This document shows positions 1 through 14,006 of a DNA stretch of 32,410 nucleotides, one piece after another. The notes beneath the pieces were generated by a model. The model searched no databases, was not told where the DNA came from, and saw nothing but the letters and a program-made list of their open reading frames with translations. This stretch comes from Pseudomonadota bacterium (lineage in GTDB: Bacteria; Pseudomonadota; Gammaproteobacteria; Burkholderiales; Burkholderiaceae_C). Location of the stretch: the NCBI GenBank assembly GCA_029780695.1, contig JAKOYD010000145.1, positions 1 to 32,410 on the forward strand, written 5' to 3'. A program made the translations under genes and the position numbers. Position 1 is the first letter of the stretch, and each line of letters begins with the position of its first letter.

Positions 1-200
1 CTGTCATGAGCCTGGTGCAGTCGGCACGCGTAAACGGGCACGATCCCTATCAGTACCTCAAGGACGTGCTCGCGCGACTGCCGACGCACAAGGCCAGTCG
101 CATCGGCGAACTGCTGCCCCATCGCTGGCAGCCAGGCCAGAGCGCTTGATCGCATCCATCAACGCCGCTCGGCGTCAATGTGGGTTGGCCGCGCGCTTAC
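1..200 (+). mobile_element. Right end of an IS66-family insertion sequence
   Basis: The transposase end is followed by a non-coding stretch that closes at 191-200 with GCGCGCTTAC. Its reverse complement, GTAAGCGCGC, fits the GTAAGCG start typical of IS66 terminal inverted repeats. The right boundary is therefore placed at base 200. IS66 elements usually make 8-bp target duplications, so 201-208 (CCCCATCG) is the predicted duplication. The left end is outside the window, so neither the pairing of the ends nor the duplication can be verified. Confidence 0.6.
3..149 (+). CDS. IS66-family transposase (TnpC), C-terminal end only
   Basis: This is the last 48 codons of a gene entering from the left edge, read in the frame beginning at base 3 and ending in TGA at 147-149. 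The peptide has the pattern of the C-terminal element of IS66 TnpC transposases: SLVQSARVNGHDPYQYL, then DVLARLP, then RIGELLPHRW. TnpC is the DDE transposase of IS66 elements and normally works with small TnpA and TnpB proteins, which would lie to the left outside the window. The fragment is intact as far as it goes, so whether the element is functional cannot be judged. An IS66-like terminal end follows about 50 bp downstream, which supports the call. Confidence 0.85.
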   Translation, partial: VMSLVQSARVNGHDPYQYLKDVLARLPTHKASRIGELLPHRWQPGQSA

Positions 201-248
201 CCCCATCGGGCAATGCGCACTGGCCTGCTCGCGCCTGGCCGGTTTTGA

Positions 249-279
249 AAAACAAAAAACCGGGCGCATGGCCCGGTTT
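249..279 (-). terminator. Rho-independent terminator of yjcH-actP
   Basis: A 9-bp perfect stem (AAACCGGGC at 257-265, GCCCGGTTT at 271-279) encloses a 5-nt loop. On the minus strand it is followed by a T-rich run (complement of 249-259). It lies about 75 bp after the actP stop codon. Confidence 0.8.
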
Positions 280-287
280 GGAAGGTG

Positions 288-326
288 GGCGCGGGCTGCC
301 AGAGCCCGCGCCGGTTCTTTTTCTGT
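288..326 (+). terminator. Possible terminator facing the actP 3' end
   Basis: A 10-bp GC-rich perfect stem (GGCGCGGGCT at 288-297, AGCCCGCGCC at 303-312) with a 5-nt loop is followed on the plus strand by GGTTCTTTTTCTG. It could stop transcription coming from the IS66 remnant before it runs antisense into actP. The T-run is interrupted, so this is less certain than the neighbouring hairpin. Confidence 0.45.
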
Positions 327-351
327 GGGTCTGTTCTTGTGGCTTGCGCGA

Positions 352-2076
352 TCAGTGCGCGGACGCTTTCGCGGCGCCGTAGCCGGTTTCGGAACGCACT
401 TGCTGCGCCGGGAAGGCGGCACGCTCAGCGGCGGCGTTCTTGCTCTTGTCGGTGATCGAGAAGAACCAGATGCCGATGAAGCCGATGGCCATCGAGAACA
501 GGGCCGGCGAGGTGTACGGGAACAGCGCCGAACCCTTTGGGTTGCCCAGCGTGGCTTCCCACACCGAGGGCGACACCACGGTCAACAGCACCGACGAGAT
601 CAGGCCCAGGAAGCCACCGATCACCGCGCCACGGGTCGTGCAATCCTTCCACAGCACCGACAGGAACAGCACCGGGAAGTTGGCCGACGCCGCGATGGCG
701 AATGCCAGCGACACCATGAAGGCGATGTTCTGCTTCTCGAACAGGATGCCCAGCGCCACGGCGATGATGCCCAGCGCGATGGTGGTGATGCGCGACACCT
801 TCAGTTCGCTGGCGCTGTCGGCGTTGCCGTGCTTGAACACGGTGGCGTACAGGTCGTGCGACACGGCCGAAGCGCCCGACAGCGTCAGGCCGGCCACCAC
901 CGCCAGAATGGTGGCGAATGCCACGGCCGAGATGAAGCCGTAGAACACGTTGCCGCCCACGCTCTTGGCCACCAGCACCGCCGCCATGTTGGCCGTGCCC
1001 GCGCCGCCCTTGATGACGCCCTTGGCGACGTCGGCGAATTCGGGGTTGGTGAGCACCAGGGTGATGGCGCCAAAGCCGATGATGAAGATCAGGATGTAGA
1101 AGTAGCCGATCCAGGTGGTCGCCCACAGCACGCTCTTGCGCGCTTCCTTGGCATCCGGCACGGTGAAGAAGCGCATCAGAATGTGCGGCAGGCCGGCGGT
1201 GCCGAACATCAGCGCCATGCCGAAGGAGATGGCCGAGATCGGGTCCTTGATGAAGCCGCCCGGGCCCATGATCGACAGACCCAGCTTGGCGGCTTCCTCG
1301 GGCGTCTTGCCGGAGTTGGCGGCGATCGCGGTACGCACCTTCACGCCGTCAGCGAACAGCGCCTCGGGGCTGAAGCCGTACTTGGCCAGCACCATGACGC
1401 CCATGAACGTCACGCCCGACAGCAGCATCACCGCCTTGATGATCTGCACCCAGGTGGTGGCCGTCATGCCGCCGAACAGCACGTAGATCATCATCAGCGC
1501 GCCCACCAGCACCACCGCAACCCAGTAGTCCAGGCCGAACAGCAGCTTGATGAGCTGGCCGGCACCGACCATTTGCGCGATCAGGTAGAACGCCACCACC
1601 ACCAGCGTGCCGCTGGCCGCGAAGGCGCGAATCGGCGTCTGCTGAAAGCGGTAACCCGCCACGTCGGCAAAGGTGAACTTGCCCAGGTTGCGCAGGCGCT
1701 CGGCCAGCAGGAAGGTCAGGATGGGCCAGCCGACCAGAAAGCCGATGGAATAAATCAGGCCGTCATACCCGGTGGCCATCACGGCCGCCGAAATGCCCAG
1801 GAACGACGCGGCCGACATGTAGTCGCCCGCGATGGCCAGGCCGTTCTGAAAGCCCGTGATGCCGCCGCCGGCGGTGTAGAAGTCCGCCGCCGACTTGGTG
1901 CGGCCGGCGGCCCATTTCGTGATCCAGAGCGTCAGCACCACGAAGCCGGTGAACATGGCGATGGCTGTCCAGTTGGTGGCCTGCTTGGCGGCTTCACCCA
2001 CGTCGCCACCCGCGGCGTGCGCGGCGCCTGCGCCCAGCAGCGCCAGCGCGGTCAGAAATTTGTACGCGTGCTTCAT
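352..2076 (-). CDS. actP: Cation/acetate symporter ActP
   Basis: A 574-residue integral membrane protein of the sodium:solute symporter family that imports acetate and similar short carboxylates with a cation. The start ATG overlaps the stop of the upstream DUF485 gene (ATGA), so translational coupling is expected. The N-terminus is signal-like ([17 protein letters not shown]), and about 13 hydrophobic segments follow. Family-typical stretches include [16 protein letters not shown] in the early part, [16 protein letters not shown] in the middle and [14 protein letters not shown] later. Length and N-terminus fit the ActP family (about 550 residues). The open frame extends further upstream, but that part is antisense noise and covers the upstream gene. 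The yjcH-actP pair often accompanies acs for acetate scavenging; acs is not in this window. A strong terminator follows. Confidence 0.95.
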   Translation of the reverse strand: MKHAYKFLTALALLGAGAAHAAGGDVGEAAKQATNWTAIAMFTGFVVLTLWITKWAAGRTKSAADFYTAGGGITGFQNGLAIAGDYMSAASFLGISAAVMATGYDGLIYSIGFLVGWPILTFLLAERLRNLGKFTFADVAGYRFQQTPIRAFAASGTLVVVAFYLIAQMVGAGQLIKLLFGLDYWVAVVLVGALMMIYVLFGGMTATTWVQIIKAVMLLSGVTFMGVMVLAKYGFSPEALFADGVKVRTAIAANSGKTPEEAAKLGLSIMGPGGFIKDPISAISFGMALMFGTAGLPHILMRFFTVPDAKEARKSVLWATTWIGYFYILIFIIGFGAITLVLTNPEFADVAKGVIKGGAGTANMAAVLVAKSVGGNVFYGFISAVAFATILAVVAGLTLSGASAVSHDLYATVFKHGNADSASELKVSRITTIALGIIAVALGILFEKQNIAFMVSLAFAIAASANFPVLFLSVLWKDCTTRGAVIGGFLGLISSVLLTVVSPSVWEATLGNPKGSALFPYTSPALFSMAIGFIGIWFFSITDKSKNAAAERAAFPAQQVRSETGYGAAKASAH

Positions 2077-2381
2077 TTGGTGGCGTCCTTCAGGATGTCG
2101 CGCGTCAGGCTGTCGTACGTGTCGTTGGCACGGAACACGTAGATGCCGGTGATGATGATGGTGAACACGATCACCGCCATGCCGATTGGAATGCCGATGG
2201 TGGTGACGCCGGCGCCCAAGGGCTTGGCGAGAAACTCCTTGTCGAACGCGATCAGGCCGATGTAACCGTAATACACGATCAGCATCAGGATGGTCAGGGT
2301 CCAACCAAAGCGGTTGCGAATGCTCTTGAGCTGCTGATATTTGGGATTGCGCTGAATCCGCTCGACCGCAGGGTCGCTCAT
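2073..2381 (-). CDS. yjcH: DUF485 inner-membrane protein, YjcH-like
   Basis: A 102-residue protein with two predicted membrane helices, about residues 25-45 and 58-82, on either side of a short polar loop. The start of the protein ([18 protein letters not shown]) is the conserved DUF485 pattern. ATG at 2381 is preceded by a good AGGAG ribosome-binding site, which reads ACTAGGAGACAAACCTT on the minus strand. It overlaps actP by 4 nt and is almost certainly co-transcribed with it. YjcH proteins are constant partners of ActP. An accessory role in the permease is inferred from gene order; their exact biochemical function is not established. Confidence 0.92.
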   Translation of the reverse strand: MSDPAVERIQRNPKYQQLKSIRNRFGWTLTILMLIVYYGYIGLIAFDKEFLAKPLGAGVTTIGIPIGMAVIVFTIIITGIYVFRANDTYDSLTRDILKDATK

Positions 2382-2599
2382 AAGGTTTGTCTCCTAGTGT
2401 GAAGCGGCGGCATGGCAAGAAAAAAAGCGCCATGCACCACGAATGAATTCTGTGGAGCCGGACTGACCATCCCCTTACGCTGATCCGGGGCGACGGGCGG
2501 CGCGCGCGCCACGTCCTGTGGGCTTTTCATGGGCGCCAGCGCCCCCAAGTGAGCCGGACATAGAATTTTTGCCCTACCTTCCCCGCAGGGCCTCTTGGC

Positions 2600-9088
<6,489 letters not shown>

Positions 9089-9200
9089 CGCGCGCGGGCC
9101 GCGCTGACGCTCAGGCGACGCGGCATGCGGGCTTTCCTGATGGCAGGCGCGGCGCCGACAGGCTCCAATCCATGTTTCGCGTCCACCTGGAGTGCCCCTC

Positions 9201-10166
9201 ATGCAACGCCGTCGTTTCTTGCTTGCCCTTTCCGCCGCCGCCGCCGTGGCATGGCCCATGGCCGCGCTGGCGCAGGCCTTTCCCAACAAGCCCATCAAGC
9301 TCGTGATCGCCTTCCCGGCCGGTGGGCCGACCGACATCACCATGCGCGCGCTGGCCGATGGCGCGTCCAGGGCGCTGGGCCAGCCCGTCATCGTCGAGAA
9401 CAAGCCCGGCGCCGGCGGCACGCTGCCCGCGCAGGCGCTGCAGACCTCGCCGGCCGATGGCTACACGGTGGCGCAGATTCCGCTCGGCGTGTTCCGCCTG
9501 CCCTACACCACCAAGCTCACCTGGGACCCGGTGAAGGACATTAATTACGTACTCAACGTCACCGGCTACGCCTTCGGGCTGGTGGTGCCGGCCGATTCGC
9601 CCATCAAGAGCTGGACGCACTTCGTGGGCTACGCCAAGGCCAACCCAGGCAAGCTGACGTATGGCTCTACCGGCACCATGACCAGCCCGCACCTGACCAT
9701 GGAGCAGGCGGCGCAGAAGGCCGGCCTGCAGGTGACGCACGTGCCGTACAAGGGCAGCGCCGACCTGATGCAGGCGCTGCTGGGCGGCCACATCATGGCC
9801 GCGGCCGATTCCACCGGTTTTGCGCCGCACGTCGAAAGCGGCAAGCTGCGCGTGCTCAACACCTGGGGCGACAAGCGGCTGGACAAGTTCCCCGACGCGC
9901 CCACGCTGAAAGAACTGGGCCTCGACATCGTGCAGAACTCGCCCTTCGGCATCGGGGCGCCGCGCGACACGCCGCCCGCCGTGGTCAAGCGCCTGCACGA
10001 CGCCTTCAAGCAGGCGATGGAGCAGCCCGCGTACGTCGATGCGCTCAAGCGCTACGACATGGTGCCGATGTACATGAGTTCGGCGCAGTACAAGAAGTTT
10101 GCGCAGGACACCTTCACGCGCGAGAAGGCGCTGATCGAGAAGCTGCGGCTGGCCAAGCCGTCGTAA
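9201..10166 (+). CDS. Bug-family (tripartite tricarboxylate transporter type) periplasmic binding protein
   Basis: A 321-residue secreted solute-binding protein. Residues 1-27 form a classic signal peptide (MQRRRFLLALSAAAAVAWPM, then cleavage after AALA-QA). The mature start FPNKPIKLVIAFPAGGPTDI is the typical Bug/TctC opening, in which the first beta-strand and AGGPTD loop contribute to carboxylate binding. I chose ATG at 9201 because a GGAG at 9189-9192 lies 8 nt upstream; an in-frame GTG at 9192 is less likely. These proteins bind organic acids or amides, but the ligand cannot be read from sequence. No TctA/TctB membrane genes are nearby, so this is an orphan, as are most of the many Bug paralogues in Burkholderiales. 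It converges on the HAD gene with a gap of only 5 bp. Confidence 0.93.
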   Translation: MQRRRFLLALSAAAAVAWPMAALAQAFPNKPIKLVIAFPAGGPTDITMRALADGASRALGQPVIVENKPGAGGTLPAQALQTSPADGYTVAQIPLGVFRLPYTTKLTWDPVKDINYVLNVTGYAFGLVVPADSPIKSWTHFVGYAKANPGKLTYGSTGTMTSPHLTMEQAAQKAGLQVTHVPYKGSADLMQALLGGHIMAAADSTGFAPHVESGKLRVLNTWGDKRLDKFPDAPTLKELGLDIVQNSPFGIGAPRDTPPAVVKRLHDAFKQAMEQPAYVDALKRYDMVPMYMSSAQYKKFAQDTFTREKALIEKLRLAKPS

Positions 10167-10171
10167 GCGTT

Positions 10172-11053
10172 TTACCGCTGCCGCGCCGCGCCGCGCGCGG
10201 CGCGCCCGGCCGACTGCGCCAGCAGCGTGCGCGCCACCTCGGCAAACCCGGCGCCGCGCTCGCCCTGCGTGACGTACCGCGGCTTGAACCGCAACTGCCG
10301 CTCGAAGCGCCGCACATTCGCCACGCCCACGCTGTGCGTGAAGTGCTGGAACATCACCTGGTCGTTGGTCGAGTCACCCACGTAGACCCAGCGGTCGATC
10401 TGCGCCGCCAGCTCGATGCCCAGCAGCTCGCGCGCGATCCAGCACGCACCCTGCCATTTGTCGTGCTCGCCGATCCAGCCGTTGACGTGGATGCTGCTGA
10501 CGGTGGCGTTCAGCCCTTCGTCACGCAGGATGCGCACCACCGCGTCGATCTGCGTCGCATCGAGGTGCGCGAACTCGCCGTGGTCGATGGCGATGTCGGT
10601 TTCACGCCCGGCCGAATCGCGCGCCAGCATGGCGCCAGGCACCGCGCGCAGCACACGCGCGGCGGCGTGCTGCAGCTGTGTCAGGTTGCGCGCGCGCGTG
10701 GCGGCGTCTTGTTGATATAGTTTTGATAGCTGCCCGCGATGATCCGACAAGCGTTGGCTGCCTGTTTGCCCGAAAAAATCCGCGGGCAAGGTGGCGTCAG
10801 GGCGCAGCAGCGCCACGGCGCCGTTTTCGGCCACGATGGCCCTCACTGGCCAGGCGCGCGCAAAGGGCTCGCTCCAGCCCACGGGCCGGCCCGTGACGGG
10901 AATGACGGCGAACCCGGCGTGCGCCAGGTCGTGCAATGCCTGCAGCGCGTCGGGCGTCACCGCGCCTTCGGTCGTCAGCGTGTCGTCGACGTCGGTGAAG
11001 ACGCCCGCCACATCGGCCCATGCGTGGGCAGGCAGCGTGGAAAGTGCGCGCAC
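10172..11053 (-). CDS. HAD-IIB sugar-phosphate phosphatase-like hydrolase
   Basis: About 293 residues of a Cof/mannosyl-3-phosphoglycerate phosphatase-like HAD hydrolase. Motif I is FTDVDDTLT near the N-terminus (the first Asp is the nucleophile), PVTGRPVGW carries motif II, and GDSTNDQVMF carries the motif IV metal-binding acidic residues. Such enzymes remove phosphate from phosphorylated sugars or glycerates; the substrate here is unknown. I chose the GTG at 11053, 22 bp after the S41 stop, because the reading frame further upstream is antisense to the S41 gene and lacks family features. The ribosome site is weak, so the start is uncertain. Codons opposite 10709-10779 are an R1 repeat copy, read as a low-conservation loop (about GSQRLSDHRGQLSKLY) within the cap region. 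Confidence 0.8.
   Translation of the reverse strand: MRALSTLPAHAWADVAGVFTDVDDTLTTEGAVTPDALQALHDLAHAGFAVIPVTGRPVGWSEPFARAWPVRAIVAENGAVALLRPDATLPADFFGQTGSQRLSDHRGQLSKLYQQDAATRARNLTQLQHAAARVLRAVPGAMLARDSAGRETDIAIDHGEFAHLDATQIDAVVRILRDEGLNATVSSIHVNGWIGEHDKWQGACWIARELLGIELAAQIDRWVYVGDSTNDQVMFQHFTHSVGVANVRRFERQLRFKPRYVTQGERGAGFAEVARTLLAQSAGRAARGAARQR
10709..10779 (+). repeat. R1 repeat copy inside the HAD phosphatase gene (antisense orientation)
   Basis: The plus strand reads TTGATATAGTTTTGATAGCT, then CGACAAGCGTTGGCTGCCTG, then TTTGCCCGAAAAAAT. This is the R1 order: TTGATAGCT, AAGCG, GG, CCTGTTTG. It runs opposite to the gene and still leaves the frame open. Confidence 0.7.
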
Positions 11054-11075
11054 TGCCGACGTCCGATGCGTTGGG

Positions 11076-12554
11076 TCAGCGCTCGCCGGCCGCCAGCAAG
11101 CGCCCCGGCTGGGGTTTGTCGCGCATCGCCGGGCCGGGAATGGCGCGCGGCACGGCGGCCACCCGCTTGGCCGACGACGCGGGCGGGCAGGCGCCGGTGC
11201 GCATGTGCTGCAGGGCGGTGGACAGCAGCCGCTCGCCGGGGTCGCCCAGCGCGTGGTCAAAGTCGTCGGCCACCGCGCAGGTGGGCGCCATTCCCTCGGC
11301 GTAGTCGCCAAAGCCCTTGGCGTTGGTGCCCTGGAATTCGATGGGGTACAGCGCCATGCCGCAGTTGTCCTGCCGCGTGAAGCCGTAGGGCTTGCCGCAG
11401 GTGCTGCCGCCGATCAGCACCACGTCCAGGTCGACGCCGCGCAGGGCGTTGATGATCGACTCGCTGGCCGAACAGGTCGAGCCGGACGTCAGCACGTACA
11501 CGCGCGGCAGGCCCAGCGGCGGCAGCGCCGAGCCCGCGACGTAACGGCTGCCGCTGTCGGCCACCAGCACGCGCGTGGTGAAAGGCAGCGTCGAGTGCGC
11601 GGTTTCGCCAGCGCGCTGGTCGTTGTAGACGAGTTGTTCGAACACCTTGCCTTCGGCGGCAGGGCCCGCCACCATCGACGCCATGGACAGGGCCACGTAC
11701 AGGTAGCCACCGCCGTTGTAGCGCAGGTCCAGCACCAGATCGTCGATGCCGGTCGAGCGCAGCGACTTCACGGCGTCGATCAGCTTGTCTTGCGCCACGC
11801 TGGAATGGTCGTTGAACAGCATGTAGCCGACCTTGCGGCCGGCCTGCGCGTCAATGATCTGGGTGGTCGGCAGCGGGTCGTCCTGGATCGGAGCCGCGTG
11901 CAGGGTGATGTTGCGCGCGGCAGCGGCGGGCGTGTCGCGGTAGCTGAAGGTGATGGTGGCCGCCGGGCTGTTGGGGTACCAGGTGTTGTGCGAGGTGCTG
12001 ATGACGCCCAGCAGCTCTCCGCCGCGCGCCATGCCGGCCTGCGCGGCGGGCGATGCGGCGGTAATCAGCGCCACGCGGCGCCGGCCGGCGTCATCGGTCG
12101 CCCATTCGATGCCATAGCCCGTGTTGGCGCCGGTGGAGATCGCGTCCGCCGTCGGCGCGGGGATGATGAAGCTGAAGCGGTCTTTCGGCCGGCCCAGGCG
12201 ATCCGGCGTGTCGGCCAGGATGCCGTAAAAGTAGGTCGACACGTCCGGCGCGGCGGCCAGGCTGAGCGGGCGCAATTCCTTGTACCAGAGGTACTGCTCG
12301 CCCAGGTACGCGCGCACGAACTGCTTGGGCGCGTCGGCGGTGCAGATGTTGGCAAAACTGCTGGACAGCGGCACGGTGTCGGCAGTCGTGGTGGTCGGGC
12401 TGGTCGTGCCGGTGGGCGGGGCGCAATCGGCCACGCACGCGTTGGTGGCGCCACTTCCACCGCCGCCGCCGCAAGCCATCAGGGCGGCGGGCATCACCAG
12501 AGCGCACCAGCGCAGGGCGCGCAAGCGCCTGGCCGTGAAAAGGCGGGGTGTCAT
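11076..12554 (-). CDS. S41-family (C-terminal processing) peptidase, predicted lipoprotein
   Basis: 492 residues. The N-terminus is a lipoprotein signal with lipobox LMAC (Cys28) followed by a Gly/Ser-rich tether, so anchoring in a membrane facing the periplasm is predicted. A degenerate PDZ-like segment lies around residues 145-220 (GIEWATDD, ASPAAQAGMARGGELL). The tail-specific protease core follows, with VLDLRYNGGGY at about 274-284, a nucleophile Ser near 362 in STCSASES, and the general-base Lys at about 388 in GSTCGKPYG. The spacing resembles the Tsp/CtpA Ser-Lys dyad. Several cysteines (40, 44, 71, 361, 386, 398) suggest disulfides. The substrate is unknown. Its stop lies 22 bp before the HAD gene on the same strand, so co-transcription is plausible. 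Confidence 0.9.
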   Translation of the reverse strand: MTPRLFTARRLRALRWCALVMPAALMACGGGGGSGATNACVADCAPPTGTTSPTTTTADTVPLSSSFANICTADAPKQFVRAYLGEQYLWYKELRPLSLAAAPDVSTYFYGILADTPDRLGRPKDRFSFIIPAPTADAISTGANTGYGIEWATDDAGRRRVALITAASPAAQAGMARGGELLGVISTSHNTWYPNSPAATITFSYRDTPAAAARNITLHAAPIQDDPLPTTQIIDAQAGRKVGYMLFNDHSSVAQDKLIDAVKSLRSTGIDDLVLDLRYNGGGYLYVALSMASMVAGPAAEGKVFEQLVYNDQRAGETAHSTLPFTTRVLVADSGSRYVAGSALPPLGLPRVYVLTSGSTCSASESIINALRGVDLDVVLIGGSTCGKPYGFTRQDNCGMALYPIEFQGTNAKGFGDYAEGMAPTCAVADDFDHALGDPGERLLSTALQHMRTGACPPASSAKRVAAVPRAIPGPAMRDKPQPGRLLAAGER

Positions 12555-12609
12555 CGGGATCTTCTTGAATGAATCGTTAGCGCGTCATTCTAGACAGCGC
12601 CAGGGACCA

Positions 12610-13605
12610 TCAAGCGGCGGGCGGAAGCGGCGCGTCGTCGTCGTCCAGATCGGCCAGATCCAGGCTCAGCGGCTCGGTCGGCACGCGTTCGACGTCGTGG
12701 TGCAGGAAGGCGATCAGGAACTGAATGCCGATGATCAGCGGCAGCGCCGCCAGCATCACGGTGCCGCTGGTGGCTGGCAGCCCGGTCATCGAGCTGCGCA
12801 ACCACTGCCAGCCGCCAAACAGCACCCCCAGCGCGCACAGCAACAGGCCCAGCAGGCTGTACAGGCTGCCCAGATTGAAGTCGCGCAGCAGGTACAGGTA
12901 CACAAACCGCTTGAAAAAGCGGTTGACGTGCTTGACCATGAACTCGGGCAACACTTTCGATACCTTTAGGCTCGATTCCTCGTCCGCGTACACCGAATCC
13001 ATCGGCACGTCGTGCACCACCGCGCGCATGGTGTTCAGGTGGTAGAGCATGTCGGTTTCGAAGAAATAGCGCTGCTCCAGCTTGTGCAGCGGCAATTCGC
13101 GCAGCACCGCCGTGTGAATGGCGGTGTAGCCATTGGTCGGGTCCATGATCGACCAGTAGCCCGTGCTGAGCTTGTTGACGAACGACAGCGCCGCATTGCC
13201 GAACAGCCGGATCGGCGGCATGCCCTTGAGCGATTCGGGCCGGTAGAAGCGGTTGCCCTTGGTGTAATCGGCCTTGCCGCGCGCGATGGGGCGCGTGAAA
13301 TGCGGAATCAGCGCCGGGTTCATCTGGCCATCGCCGTCGACCTTGACCACGATGTCCATCCCTTCCTCCAGCGCCGCGCGGTAGCCCGTGCGCACCGCGC
13401 CGCCCACGCCCTGGTTCTGTTCGTGAAAGATCACCCGCACACGCGGATCGGTGCATTGCTCCTGAACAAACTGGCCACTCTGCTGGGGGCACTTGTCGTC
13501 CACGACATAGATACGCCTGACCTGCGGCGGCATGCGGGCGATCACGTCCATGACGTGCGCGCGCACCTTGAAGCTGGGGATGACAACGGCGACGCGATGA
13601 GTCAT
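12610..13605 (-). CDS. Family 2 glycosyltransferase with C-terminal membrane hairpin (GtrB/DPM1-like)
   Basis: 331 residues. A GT-A domain opens with VAVVIPSFK and carries the nucleotide-sugar-binding VVDDKCP (Asp36/37) and the metal-binding DxD in KVDGDGQMNP (Asp90/92). Two hydrophobic helices follow, at about 248-268 and 283-302, then an acidic tail (DLDDDDAP). This layout matches enzymes that load a sugar onto undecaprenyl or dolichyl phosphate on the cytoplasmic face (GtrB, ArnC, DPM1). The donor sugar is unknown. The start ATG lies 1 nt from the stop of the upstream four-helix membrane gene, implying one transcript. Base composition is GC-rich like the rest of the chromosome, unlike its upstream partners. 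Confidence 0.9.
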   Translation of the reverse strand: MTHRVAVVIPSFKVRAHVMDVIARMPPQVRRIYVVDDKCPQQSGQFVQEQCTDPRVRVIFHEQNQGVGGAVRTGYRAALEEGMDIVVKVDGDGQMNPALIPHFTRPIARGKADYTKGNRFYRPESLKGMPPIRLFGNAALSFVNKLSTGYWSIMDPTNGYTAIHTAVLRELPLHKLEQRYFFETDMLYHLNTMRAVVHDVPMDSVYADEESSLKVSKVLPEFMVKHVNRFFKRFVYLYLLRDFNLGSLYSLLGLLLCALGVLFGGWQWLRSSMTGLPATSGTVMLAALPLIIGIQFLIAFLHHDVERVPTEPLSLDLADLDDDDAPLPPAA

Positions 13606-13606
13606 G

Positions 13607-13963
13607 TCAAGCCTGCCCTCCGCTGGCGGCCAGCGACACGCCTGCCAGGATCAAGGCGCCGCCGAGCAATGTTTGCCATGTCAGCGGCTCTTTTAAAAAA
13701 AACCAAGCAAGCAGCGGCACAAATAGGAAAGCGAGCCCCATGAATGGATAAGCCATGTGCAGTGGAGCATGGCGCAAGGTCCAAATCCAGCCTAGGGTAG
13801 TGAGACCATACAGCACCAAGGAACTGATAAGCCAACCGTTCTGAAGCAAAGCGAGGAAGGACAATGTGTCGGGCAGCGCTTGAGCAGCCCTTTTGAACAG
13901 CAATTGGCCGATACTAATTGCCAACACGCACAGGAGCGCTGAGAGCATCGTCAAGCCTGACAT
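13607..13963 (-). CDS. Small four-helix EamA/SMR-like membrane protein (possible lipid-linked sugar flippase)
   Basis: 118 residues with four predicted membrane helices at about 5-23, 43-62, 66-86 and 95-114. Family-like features are IGQLLFKRAA in helix 1 and a conserved end (KEPLTWQTLLGGALILAGV) typical of EamA/SMR half-proteins. ArnE/ArnF, which flip undecaprenyl-phosphate-aminoarabinose, belong to this group and have the same size. The position between a GT2 lipid-sugar synthase and a polytopic membrane protein makes a flippase role the best inference, though a small-molecule exporter is possible. The first three quarters of the gene are AT-rich, while the last 60-70 bp return to high GC, suggesting a recombination edge inside the gene near 13670. 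Confidence 0.75.
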   Translation of the reverse strand: MSGLTMLSALLCVLAISIGQLLFKRAAQALPDTLSFLALLQNGWLISSLVLYGLTTLGWIWTLRHAPLHMAYPFMGLAFLFVPLLAWFFLKEPLTWQTLLGGALILAGVSLAASGGQA

Positions 13964-14006
13964 TAGTTTCTTCCTATCTCATGTTTGCGAGCAACGAAAT
14001 GTCTTT

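Noticed and set aside
178..2142. Long plus-strand open frame (654 codons) opposite actP
   Set aside because: It is antisense to a clear permease. Its translation is His/Gln/Arg-rich with no family features, a GC-rich shadow.
11054..11311. N-terminal extension of the HAD phosphatase
   Set aside because: The frame is open but fully overlaps the S41 coding strand in another frame, with Pro/Arg-rich noise. The family domain starts just after 11053.
10791..12572. Plus-strand open frame (593 codons) opposite the S41 peptidase
   Set aside because: It is a mirror of the protease gene with low-complexity Arg/Gly/His composition and no start signals.
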